20,805 nt of DNA from Collinsella aerofaciens. GTDB taxonomy: Bacteria > Actinomycetota > Coriobacteriia > Coriobacteriales > Coriobacteriaceae. The first letter of the stretch is position 1, and the number at the start of each line of letters is the position of its first letter. The stretch spans positions 1 through 20,805 of the forward strand of contig JAUUSS010000034.1 in the NCBI GenBank assembly GCA_030841765.1, given 5' to 3'. Below the pieces are notes generated by a model. The model was not told the DNA's origin. It did no database searches and saw nothing but the letters and a program-made list of their open reading frames with translations. Positions 9,038 through 15,067 of the stretch are shown here, piece by piece. The position numbers and the translations under genes were made by a program.

Positions 9038-9069
9038 GTTACAGAGATTCACGGGGCTCTGCAAGTAAC
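9038..9069 (-). promoter_or_regulatory. Hairpin at the 5' end of the rplM leader
   Basis: Read on -, GTTAC-ttgc-AGAG (9069-9057) pairs with CTCTGTAAC (9046-9038) around a 10-nt loop, leaving a 4-nt bulge. The predicted transcript begins about here, so the stem would sit at the very 5' end of the mRNA. L13 leaders that mediate autoregulation are known in other phyla; similarity to those was not tested. Confidence 0.4.
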
Positions 9070-9075
9070 CCGTCC

Positions 9076-9103
9076 ATATTACCCCGCTCGCCGCCCGAGT
9101 CAA
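9076..9103 (-). promoter_or_regulatory. Promoter of rplM-rpsI
   Basis: Read on -, a TTGACT -35 box (9103-9098), a 16-nt spacer and a TAATAT -10 box (9081-9076). This is a strong housekeeping-sigma match, about 70 nt before the GTG start of rplM. Confidence 0.75.
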
Positions 9104-9166
9104 CAGGTATTTTGGCTCCGACCAGAGTTTCTGCACATGTCGTCCACGGGCCGTAGTGTTGCGGCG

Positions 9167-10045
9167 CTAGCGCTCGACGAATGCCTCGATGTCGGCCAGC
9201 AAGCGCTTTGCCTCCTGGCGACCCTGAATATACAGGTCGAGCAGCTTTGCCGGATCGTGCTCAACATGGCCGACCTCGACCGGCTTTTGCGGAGCGACGA
9301 CCAGCGCACGGCCCTCACGCTCGTACTTCCACAGGTGCATACGCTGGATGTTGTAGCGGTCATGGCGCGTCTCGATGGCCTCGAGCAGGTAGGGGTAGTC
9401 GGCATAGCGCGCACGCGCTGCCGGCATAAACTCGTAAGGCTTTTTCTCGTACGAGCGGTCCTGCGTGACGATGACGACCGCGCGATCGAAGCCCGCCTCC
9501 TCGAGCACATGCTCGATAGGAACCGAATCCGCCACGCCGCCGTCGACGTATTTGTGCCCGTCGATCTCGACCGGCGGCGTCACCAGCGGCAACGAGGTCG
9601 AAGCACGCACGGCGTCGAGATCGAGCACAGCGCTTTTGACCGGCAGGTAGGCAGCGGTTCCAAAGAGCATGTCCGTCGCGACGGCATACATCTCGATGGG
9701 GCTGACGTCGAACGTCTCGTTGTCAAAGGGGTCCAGACGGTCTTGAACGTCGTTGAAGATAAAGTCGTAGCCCACGATAGAGCCCGTGGACGCAAACGAC
9801 GCCGCGCCCATGTAGCGGCTGTCGTTGCAAAAGGTCAAATTGACTCGGTTGGTGCGGCCGATCTGGTGCGACTTGTAGTTGACGCCGTTGAGGGCGCCGG
9901 CCGACACGCCGTACACCGCCGGGATCTCGACGCCGGCCTCCATGAGGACGTCGAGCACGCCGGCGGTAAACTGCCCGCGAAAACTACCGCCCTCCAAGAC
10001 GAGCGCGACCTTGCCGGCGTTCTTTGCCTTATCTTCTGCAGTCAT
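9167..10045 (-). CDS. Patatin-like phospholipase family protein
   Basis: A 292-residue predicted lipid acyl hydrolase of the bacterial patatin (YjjU-like) type. The N-terminal oxyanion loop GGSFRGQ (19-25), the nucleophile elbow GVSAG (46-50; Ser48) and the second dyad residue in DGG (Asp168) are all in place, so it should be active. No signal peptide or membrane segment is seen, so action on the inner face of the membrane is likely. The C-terminal part, about residues 200-290, is the helical extension usual in this subfamily. ATG10045 has an AGGAGG site 6 nt upstream. The gene lies upstream of rplM on the same strand, without a clear terminator between them. Confidence 0.9.
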   Translation of the reverse strand: MTAEDKAKNAGKVALVLEGGSFRGQFTAGVLDVLMEAGVEIPAVYGVSAGALNGVNYKSHQIGRTNRVNLTFCNDSRYMGAASFASTGSIVGYDFIFNDVQDRLDPFDNETFDVSPIEMYAVATDMLFGTAAYLPVKSAVLDLDAVRASTSLPLVTPPVEIDGHKYVDGGVADSVPIEHVLEEAGFDRAVVIVTQDRSYEKKPYEFMPAARARYADYPYLLEAIETRHDRYNIQRMHLWKYEREGRALVVAPQKPVEVGHVEHDPAKLLDLYIQGRQEAKRLLADIEAFVER

Positions 10046-10116
10046 GTTGACCTCCTGCGATTGCGTTTTGGCTTTCTTCTACCCAGTTTTGGGATGGCGA
10101 GCGCGCAGGTTTTGGA

Positions 10117-10138
10117 GCAGAGTTCGATTCTCCGCGGT
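10117..10138 (+). repeat. 22-bp direct repeat, copy 1 (tRNA T-arm-like)
   Basis: Identical over 22 bp to 10329-10350. The core GAGTTCGATTCTC resembles a tRNA T arm: a TTCGATT loop flanked by GCAGAG/CTCCGC arms with one mismatch. No cloverleaf can be built around it. Confidence 0.75.
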
Positions 10139-10328
10139 ACGGGGGGATCCGTTGATGCTGGGCGAGGCCAGCTGAGATTCGATAAACATCGCATCCGTTT
10201 TGAGTCGGAAGTTTGCGCGGAGAATCCGCGTATTTGCTTCGCAAATCCGCACCGGCTTCGGTCGGCTGCCGCCGCCCTCGCCCGCGGGCTAAAAACGCTT
10301 ACGCGTTTTCTTTATGCCCGCGCCCTGC

Positions 10329-10350
10329 GCAGAGTTCGATTCTCCGCGGT
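10329..10350 (+). repeat. 22-bp direct repeat, copy 2 (tRNA T-arm-like)
   Basis: Second copy, 212 bp from the first, starting just 6 bp from the stop codon of the integrase frame. Both copies are followed by one variable base and CGG. It may be an intergenic repeat family or the relic of an older integration event. Confidence 0.75.
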
Positions 10351-10355
10351 GCGGA

Positions 10356-11867
10356 CTAGAAATAAAAAGGCAGGTAGATACGAATATCTACCTGCCTGTT
10401 GCTTATGGTGGAGCTGGCGTTCATTCGGTCGAACACCTCGCCACCTGGACCTATAGCGCCAGGCAGCGACGGATTATCGCCCAAGCCGGCAGAATCGTCA
10501 AACGTGAACGCCACACGTAGGCCGTCGTCATCGTCGGGGCCGCCCAGCACCACGCGCGCCACGAACGTGCGCAGAAGCTGCGCGTCGTCCACCTCGGCGG
10601 CGGCCATGCCCTCAAGCCAGAACAGCGCGCGGTCGTAGTCAAGGCGGGCGGCCTCAAGGGCCTCGGCCGTGCGCAGCTCGTCCTTGAGGAGCGCCTGCCG
10701 CTGCTTCAGCGCGTCTATGCGCTCCTTGCCGCCCGGCGGCGCGATGCCCGACTCGATGGCCGCCCATATGTTGGAGAACGCCGTCTCGATTTTGGCCAGC
10801 TCGCCCTTTATGGTCTCGCTCAAGGGCTTCTCGTCGGCGCGCTCCTCCTCGGCGTCGGCCAGCATGCGAGCGATGCGCTCGCGGCTGTCGGCGCTGCCCA
10901 GGGCCTCGCGCACGGCGTCGGCCACGCGCTTCTCCACGGCATCGCGGCGCACGGTGCGCCCGCAGCTGCGGCAGCGGTAGTAGTGATAGGGCCTGCCCGA
11001 CTTGCCCGTGCCGCTGGTGCCGGTCATCAGCCCGCCGTCGCGCCCGTCGTAGAGCTTGCCCGTGAGCGGGAAGTCCCACGCTTCGGTCTTGGCGCGGGGC
11101 CTGTGCGAGTCCTCAAGCATCCGTATCACCCTCTCCTCGTCATCCATGGGAACGATGGCGGGCATGCCGCCGGGCACGACCACGCCCGCGTAGCGGTACT
11201 CCCCGCCGTTCTCCCGCCGCATCAGTATGCGGCGCACCGTCTGGAAGCGCCACTTGCCGCCGCGCTTGGTGCGGTACGGCTCCCAGGCGCGCACCACGTC
11301 GGCCACCGACTTGCCCGACAAGACCATGCGCACGCCCAGGCGGATGGCGGCGGCCTCCTCCTCGTTGACCACGTAGCGCCCGTCCACTATGTCCCAGCCG
11401 TAGCGCACGCAGCCGTTGGCCATGCACCGCTCGGCGTTCTTCTGTATGCCGTCGCGTATGCGCTCGCCGTCGAGCGCGCTCTCGTACTCCGCCAGCACCT
11501 CCAGCATGCCCAGCTGCAGCACGCCCGCCGAGCCGTCCGAAATGTCCTCGCCCGAGTACAGTATCTCGACGCGGCAGCGGCGCAGCATGATGCGCGCCAT
11601 GGCCATCTCGTCGCGGTTGCGCATGATTCGGGTAACTTTATATATGACCACGAAATCGAACAGCCCTCGCTTGGCGTCGGCCATCATGCGCTGGAACTCG
11701 GCGCGGTCGGTGTTGGTGCCCGTCTGCGCGAAGTCGCAGTACGTGGCCACCACGCGCAGGTCGTTCTCGGCGCAGTAGGCGCGGGACTTCTCCACCTGTA
11801 TCTCTATGGACTCGCCGCGCTGGTTGTGGCTCGAGAAGCGGGCGTATATCGCCGCGCGCCCGCCCAC
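10356..11867 (-). CDS. int: Large serine recombinase (phage integrase)
   Basis: A 503-residue site-specific recombinase. The resolvase domain (1-150) has the nucleophile motif IYARFSSHNQ (Ser12), the DFVVIYKVTRIMR strand-helix (71-83) and EYESALDGERIRDG. The recombinase domain (about 155-270), a zinc-ribbon remnant and a coiled coil (about 330-412) follow. The ribbon keeps CRSC (Cys299, Cys302), but its first pair is DGRDG (274-278) where relatives have CGxCG. GTG11867 is taken as the start, 2 nt after the repressor stop and with GGAG upstream; an open frame continues 102 codons further but only as a shadow of the repressor. The last 16 or so codons lie beyond the attachment core and are host-derived. 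It should drive integration and, with an unseen directionality factor, excision. Confidence 0.93.
   Translation of the reverse strand: MGGRAAIYARFSSHNQRGESIEIQVEKSRAYCAENDLRVVATYCDFAQTGTNTDRAEFQRMMADAKRGLFDFVVIYKVTRIMRNRDEMAMARIMLRRCRVEILYSGEDISDGSAGVLQLGMLEVLAEYESALDGERIRDGIQKNAERCMANGCVRYGWDIVDGRYVVNEEEAAAIRLGVRMVLSGKSVADVVRAWEPYRTKRGGKWRFQTVRRILMRRENGGEYRYAGVVVPGGMPAIVPMDDEERVIRMLEDSHRPRAKTEAWDFPLTGKLYDGRDGGLMTGTSGTGKSGRPYHYYRCRSCGRTVRRDAVEKRVADAVREALGSADSRERIARMLADAEEERADEKPLSETIKGELAKIETAFSNIWAAIESGIAPPGGKERIDALKQRQALLKDELRTAEALEAARLDYDRALFWLEGMAAAEVDDAQLLRTFVARVVLGGPDDDDGLRVAFTFDDSAGLGDNPSLPGAIGPGGEVFDRMNASSTISNRQVDIRIYLPFYF
10359..10397 (-). terminator. UUCG-loop terminator, probably of the host ssrA gene
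   Basis: Read on -, a perfect 13-bp stem (arms 10397-10385 and 10380-10368) is closed by the tetraloop TTCG and followed by TTTTATTTC. It begins 8 nt after the CCA of the tmRNA-like 3' end at 10406-10419, where an ssrA terminator would be expected. It lies inside the last 13 or so codons of the integrase frame, which is odd for a native phage gene and fits a host terminator placed there by integration. Confidence 0.85.
10406..10419 (-). other. Putative prophage attachment core: tmRNA 3' end
   Basis: Read on -, the 14 bases CGCCAGCTCCACCA match the 3' end of tmRNA as known from E. coli (T-stem end, acceptor strand and CCA). Sequence upstream of this point does not fold into a tmRNA T arm and codes for the integrase, so the match stops at a likely crossover. 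The adjoining terminator supports a host ssrA 3' end. The intact ssrA gene should be at the other prophage end, outside this window. A chance match or a different RNA gene is possible. Confidence 0.6.
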
Positions 11868-11869
11868 GG

Positions 11870-12514
11870 CTACTCCATCTCGTCGGCGGCCTGGAACCAC
11901 ACCACCGTGCCGATCACGCGCACGGGGCCGTCGTCCATGCCGAAAATCATGTCCTCGTAGTCCTCGAAGCTGTCCGCCGACAGCATCAGCTTGGTGCTGC
12001 CCTTGTACCAGCGGCGCATGACCGCGCGGTAGTCCTCGGTCTCCACCACGGCGATGGACCCGTTGGCGGGCTGGCGGTCGGGGTCGACCAGCACGTGGCT
12101 GCCCTCGGGTATGACGCGGTTCATGCAGTCGCCCTCGACCTCCAGGGCGAACGCGCGCGGGTGCCCGGCGCACACCGAGGCGGGCACCTCAACGCGGTGC
12201 GCTATCTCCTCCTCGTCGGCGAGCGCGCCGGCGTGCACGCGCCCGAGCGTGAGCAGCGGCACGGTGGCGCTGCTGGCCACCACGGGCATGGCGCCGGAAG
12301 GCAAAACAACGCCATCTGTTCCCTCGTCAATAACCTCGCCTTTACTGATATTGAAATAATCCGCAATGCGCTGAACTGCGCCCATGCGAGGCACTGCTCG
12401 CCCGTTTTCCCACTGAGATACGGCCATAGCGGAGACGGCGGCAACTTTGCCGAACTCCTCCTGCGTCATGTCGTGCTGCGTCCTAATCCTTCGGATGTTC
12501 TCGGCTATGCTCAC
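11870..12514 (-). CDS. LexA/CI-like phage repressor (XRE HTH plus S24-type domain)
   Basis: A 214-residue protein that should hold the prophage silent. An XRE helix-turn-helix is at the N terminus (about 7-60; MTQEEFGKVAAVSAMAVSQWENG). A LexA-type C-terminal domain follows, with a plausible Ala95-Gly96 cleavage site (VHAGAL). The nucleophile motif reads GDCMN, so Cys130 replaces the usual Ser, and by eye Arg167 (MRRWY) takes the place of the catalytic Lys (VKRxY). Self-cleavage may be altered or lost. The start is GTG12514 with AAGGAGG 4-5 nt upstream. It heads a two-gene unit with the integrase and faces the Cro-like gene across a divergent promoter region. Confidence 0.9.
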   Translation of the reverse strand: MSIAENIRRIRTQHDMTQEEFGKVAAVSAMAVSQWENGRAVPRMGAVQRIADYFNISKGEVIDEGTDGVVLPSGAMPVVASSATVPLLTLGRVHAGALADEEEIAHRVEVPASVCAGHPRAFALEVEGDCMNRVIPEGSHVLVDPDRQPANGSIAVVETEDYRAVMRRWYKGSTKLMLSADSFEDYEDMIFGMDDGPVRVIGTVVWFQAADEME

Positions 12515-12545
12515 GTGTCCTCCTTCCGCTGCGACCGTTAAAATC

Positions 12546-12574
12546 TTTTTACAGAATATGATAAATCTTCTTAA
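12546..12574 (-). promoter_or_regulatory. Candidate promoter of the repressor-integrase unit
   Basis: Read on -, TTAAGA (12574-12569), a 17-nt spacer and TAAAAA (12551-12546). Each box matches consensus at 4 of 6 bases. It lies about 30 nt before the GTG start of the repressor, and its -35 box overlaps that of the rightward promoter. Confidence 0.45.
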
Positions 12575-12599
12575 CAGTCACTATATGTTTGGTTATAGT
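12571..12599 (+). promoter_or_regulatory. Rightward early promoter
   Basis: TTAACA (12571-12576), a 17-nt spacer and TATAGT (12594-12599), a strong match, ending 30 nt before the Cro-like start. It should drive the whole early operon. Confidence 0.7.
12580..12599. promoter_or_regulatory. Candidate operator palindrome
   Basis: Inverted half-sites ACTATA (12580-12585) and TATAGT (12594-12599) with an 8-bp spacer. The right half coincides with the -10 box of the rightward promoter, so binding by the repressor or Cro-like protein would block early transcription. Only one such site is clear. Confidence 0.45.
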
Positions 12600-12629
12600 C
12601 TTAGGCATACCAAGCAAGGAGGTGATTCG

Positions 12630-12824
12630 ATGGAATTGGTTGATGCGCGCAAGAAGGCACGGTACTCACAGGAGGCCGTGGCTGGCCTTCTCGGCATCTC
12701 GCGGCCCACGTACGCAAAGATGGAAAGCAACCCCGATAGCGTGACTATCGAGGACGCCAAAAAACTGGCAAAACTTTTCGGCGTGCGTGTGGCTGATATT
12801 TTTTTCGGCAGCAACGATAGTTAA
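12630..12824 (+). CDS. Cro-like XRE family HTH protein
   Basis: A 64-residue protein made almost wholly of one helix-turn-helix (residues 4-58; YSQEAVAGLLGISRPTYAKME). It is the first gene of the rightward operon, opposite the repressor, so a Cro role (early repression of the maintenance promoter) is inferred from position. AAGGAGG lies 7-8 nt before ATG12630. The gene is less GC-rich than the following ones. Confidence 0.88.
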   Translation: MELVDARKKARYSQEAVAGLLGISRPTYAKMESNPDSVTIEDAKKLAKLFGVRVADIFFGSNDS

Positions 12825-12846
12825 ACCTATAGATAGGAGAGAAACC

Positions 12847-13185
12847 ATGACCACCAAGAGCCACCAGCCCGAGTTCGTCGCCGAGATCATCGGCAAAACG
12901 CTCGACCACCTCATCGACGACCGCAAGCGCGTGGCCGTCGACTTCGAGCTGGCCGAGAACGTCTGCATGGAGGAGACGCACGACAGCCTCAAGCGCCGAA
13001 TCACGGCCATGTGGGGCTTCCAGACGAGCAGCATCGAGCTTCTGGAGGCGAGCACGACTTGGTTCGAAATCAGCGGCATGCAGTTCAACGTCTACAGCTC
13101 CGTGCAGTTCAGCGTGAACGGCAAGGGCTGGAGCACCGACTTCAAGACCATCGCGCGCGACAGTGCCTACGACGAGAAGGAGTAG
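12847..13185 (+). CDS. Hypothetical phage protein
   Basis: 112 residues, unrecognised. ATG12847 has TAGGAGAG upstream and lies 22 nt after the Cro-like gene. The N-terminal half is acidic and helical (EFVAEIIGKTLDHLIDDRKR); the second half alternates like beta strands (WFEISGMQFNVYSSVQFSV). No cysteine motif, signal peptide or membrane segment is present. By position it could be an early regulator or the missing recombination directionality factor, but nothing in the sequence proves this. Confidence 0.75.
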   Translation: MTTKSHQPEFVAEIIGKTLDHLIDDRKRVAVDFELAENVCMEETHDSLKRRITAMWGFQTSSIELLEASTTWFEISGMQFNVYSSVQFSVNGKGWSTDFKTIARDSAYDEKE

Positions 13186-13188
13186 GCC

Positions 13189-13434
13189 ATGCTGAACGAG
13201 GTGACCGTACGGGGGGGGTTCACCGCCCTCAACGTGAAGAGCGGCAAGTGCGTGCTGCAGTTTGAGCTGGACCCGAAGTTCCGTGACTTCATCCCCAAGC
13301 TGGTGGAGTTCACGGGGCAGATGCTCAACATCCACGTGTACGACGACCAGGAGGTGATGTTCGTGGATAGGGACACCGGTGAGGTCGCCCACGAGGACGC
13401 CCCGCTGATTCTGCCGGGCGTCGCGGGCGAATGA
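13189..13434 (+). CDS. Hypothetical phage protein with a G8 tract
   Basis: 81 residues, unrecognised, rich in beta-prone segments, with no cysteine cluster. GAAGGAG precedes ATG13189, 3 nt after the previous stop. A run of eight G (13211-13218) falls in codons 8-10, so slippage there would abolish the product. Its stop overlaps the next start as ATGA. Confidence 0.75.
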   Translation: MLNEVTVRGGFTALNVKSGKCVLQFELDPKFRDFIPKLVEFTGQMLNIHVYDDQEVMFVDRDTGEVAHEDAPLILPGVAGE

Positions 13435-13616
13435 CCCCGATACAGCGCGCCATGTGCGACGAGTGCGCCGCCATGATGCGCGAGTTCTACAAGGACCCAG
13501 AGAACGAGAGGAAGTTCCAGGAATGGAAAAGATCAAGGGAAGGAGTGTGCGCGTCGCAGCCGGCAAGCGAAAGACGCGCACCGCAACGGTTCACTTCCGA
13601 ACCGAGACCAGTGTAA
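13431..13616 (+). CDS. Hypothetical small phage protein
   Basis: 61 residues, unrecognised. The ATGA overlap with the upstream gene suggests translational coupling, since no strong ribosome site is seen. The N-terminal 35 residues (CDECAAMMREFYKDPENERKF) have good codon usage. The rest overlaps the next gene in another frame and shows poorer codons, so the real conserved part may be short. A CxxC pair occurs at residues 9-12. Confidence 0.55.
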   Translation: MTPIQRAMCDECAAMMREFYKDPENERKFQEWKRSREGVCASQPASERRAPQRFTSEPRPV

Positions 13617-13723
13617 CACCCGAGCAGCGCCGCGAGAGGCTGCAGGCCGTTTTCACCGCCCTGTTCGTCTGCGCGTGCATCGCCGCCACATGGGCGCTGG
13701 AGGCAACAGTATGGCCGAGGTAG
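13523..13723 (+). CDS. Small single-pass membrane protein
   Basis: 66 residues: a strongly basic N terminus (about 1-40, many Lys/Arg) followed by one hydrophobic segment (LQAVFTALFVCACIAATWAL, about 41-60). The charge pattern suggests the N terminus stays inside. It overlaps the previous gene by 94 nt in a different frame and the next by 13 nt. Codon usage in the membrane part fits the phage. The weak ribosome site (GAGAGGAAG at a longer distance) makes the start uncertain. A role in membrane modification or superinfection exclusion is possible but unproven. Confidence 0.6.
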   Translation: MEKIKGRSVRVAAGKRKTRTATVHFRTETSVTPEQRRERLQAVFTALFVCACIAATWALEATVWPR

Positions 13724-14109
13724 ACGCCAAGGCCCAGGCCCTCGTGGCCAAGGCGTGCGGCTGGGTTGCCTCGAACCCCGATACATGGGCGAAGCTGCGC
13801 CGCATCTGCTACCGCCTGATGCTGGAGGGCCACGTCATCCAGCGCGACAACGTGTACACCCTGGCGTGCCAGAACGGCATGACCATGAGCGAGGCCAGCG
13901 AGTTCAAGCGCGACCACAACCTGTGGAGCGTGCTGTCCCGCTACATGGTGCTGCAGCGCCCCTCCATGCTGGCCGCCGTGAGCTTCCGCCGCACGCCGGT
14001 GGACTCCGTGGACCTGGTGGGCACGTGGGAGGCCATCGTGGGCCCAGCCGTTTTCGCCGCCTCCACGCTAACCGAGGCGCAGGGCATCTACGACAGGGGC
14101 GCGCGATGA
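13711..14109 (+). CDS. Hypothetical phage protein
   Basis: 132 residues, unrecognised, mostly helical and soluble. GGAGG is placed 7 nt before ATG13711, inside the preceding gene. The central part (IQRDNVYTLACQNGMTMSEA) looks like a possible helix-turn-helix, but not clearly. It overlaps the RusA gene by ATGA. The position just before a resolvase suggests a DNA-metabolism role; that is inference only. Confidence 0.75.
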   Translation: MAEVDAKAQALVAKACGWVASNPDTWAKLRRICYRLMLEGHVIQRDNVYTLACQNGMTMSEASEFKRDHNLWSVLSRYMVLQRPSMLAAVSFRRTPVDSVDLVGTWEAIVGPAVFAASTLTEAQGIYDRGAR

Positions 14110-14471
14110 GGTGCACCGTCACGGTCGAGGGCCGAATGCCGAGCCTGAACGACTACATCAGCGCCGAGCGCGCCAACCGCTACAAGGCGGCGGCCATGAA
14201 GAAGCGCGAGACGGCGCGCGTGAGGGCGGCGGCCATGCAGCAGCGCGCGCCGCGCTTCGAGCGCCGGGTGACCGTGCGCACCACGTTCTACGAGCCCGAC
14301 ATACGCCGCGACGCCGACAACGTGGGCTTCGCGCGCAAGTTCGTGCTCGACGGCCTGGTGGCGGCGGGCGTAATCAAGGACGACTCCCGCAAGTACGTGG
14401 AGCAGTGCCCCGACAGGGTGCTCACCGACAGGGCGCGCCCCCGCGTGGTCGTGGAGGTGAGCGACGAGTGA
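14106..14471 (+). CDS. rusA: RusA-like Holliday junction resolvase
   Basis: 121 residues, the usual RusA length (about 120). RusA dimers cut four-way DNA junctions during phage recombination and before packaging. The active-site pattern is visible: the acidic DADN (72-75 region), Lys in RKFVLDGL and the DD pair in GVIKDD. The Lys is two residues farther from DN than in E. coli RusA, a spacing I believe also occurs in phage relatives. The N-terminal GRMPSLNDYI matches the family start (P-x-x-N). The start ATG14106 overlaps the upstream stop, and the stop overlaps the next GTG start. Confidence 0.85.
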   Translation: MRCTVTVEGRMPSLNDYISAERANRYKAAAMKKRETARVRAAAMQQRAPRFERRVTVRTTFYEPDIRRDADNVGFARKFVLDGLVAAGVIKDDSRKYVEQCPDRVLTDRARPRVVVEVSDE

Positions 14472-15025
14472 CCCGCCGAGACAAGGGCAGGCCACACAGG
14501 GCGTGGCGCAAGGCCGACCTCGACCGCATAGCCGAGCTGGCGGGAAAGGTGCCCGCCCGCGAGATTCGCCGCGAGCTGCGGCTGTCCAAGAACCAGTTGG
14601 ATAACGCGCGGCGCGTGATCAACGCCAGCGGCGGCCACGTGTCCCTGCGCTGCTACCGCCACCGCCTGGAGCTGTGCCCGTCGTGCGGGTGCCGCAGGGC
14701 GACCCTCGGCAAGGACGGCATCTGCGAACCGTGCAGACGCCAGCAGCAGCTTGAGGCCATAGAGGCCCGCATAGCCGAGCTGCTGCCGAGGCTGACCGCA
14801 GAGGAGCGCCGCACCTACGAGCGCACCGAGTGCGGCCGAGAGAGCCGCGCCGACCCCATGCCGCAGGCCCCGGACACCTCGGGCATGAGCCGCTACGCCG
14901 CCGACAAGGCAGCAGAGGCGCACGACGAGGCCATGGAGCGGTGGCTGTGCCGTTACCTGTACCGCAGGGTCAAGGCGGCGCAGAAGCGCAAGGAGCGCAT
15001 AGAGAAAAAAGTTCCGAAATCCTGA
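14468..15025 (+). CDS. Phage protein with HTH-like N terminus and zinc finger
   Basis: 185 residues, family not recognised. The N terminus is basic with a probable helix-turn-helix (AREIRRELRLSKNQLDNARR, 30-49). A four-cysteine zinc finger follows (CPSC 70-73 and CEPC 86-89, 12 residues between the pairs), then a long charged helix likely to be a coiled coil, and a Lys-rich tail. The start is GTG14468, overlapping the rusA stop as GTGA; no ATG fits. DNA or RNA binding is inferred from the two motifs. It is followed by the first real gap of the operon (42 nt, AT-rich). Confidence 0.75.
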   Translation: MTRRDKGRPHRAWRKADLDRIAELAGKVPAREIRRELRLSKNQLDNARRVINASGGHVSLRCYRHRLELCPSCGCRRATLGKDGICEPCRRQQQLEAIEARIAELLPRLTAEERRTYERTECGRESRADPMPQAPDTSGMSRYAADKAAEAHDEAMERWLCRYLYRRVKAAQKRKERIEKKVPKS

Positions 15026-15067
15026 AAAGTTTTTATCACTTTTAGTTTTCCCAGATAGGAGACCCAA

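Larger units (their letters stand above)
10046..10355. other. Repeat-rich intergenic region next to the prophage
   Basis: About 310 nt with no gene. It contains two copies of a 22-bp direct repeat (separate entries), one inverted partial copy GCGGAGAATC at 10217-10226, and small hairpins ATTTGC-ttc-GCAAAT (10232-10246) and AAAACGC-ttac-GCGTTTT (10292-10309). The promoter of the patatin gene should be in the left part on -, but no clear boxes are seen. The region is host sequence if the prophage border is at 10406-10419. Confidence 0.5.

Noticed and set aside
10277..10352. tRNA gene ending in the T-arm-like repeat
   Set aside because: No acceptor stem, anticodon arm or D arm can be formed around it.
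10046..10420. 22-bp repeats as attL/attR of this prophage
   Set aside because: They are only 212 bp apart and both lie outside the integrase gene, so they cannot flank this element.
9137..10456. Long open frame on + opposite the patatin gene (also similar ones opposite nagB, the integrase and the ssb region)
   Set aside because: They are antisense shadows produced by GC-rich codons; the opposite strands carry clear protein families.
15005..15010. A6 run as a programmed -1 frameshift site
   Set aside because: The frame reads GAG AAA AAA GTT, so the heptamer phase is wrong, and no downstream frame continues.
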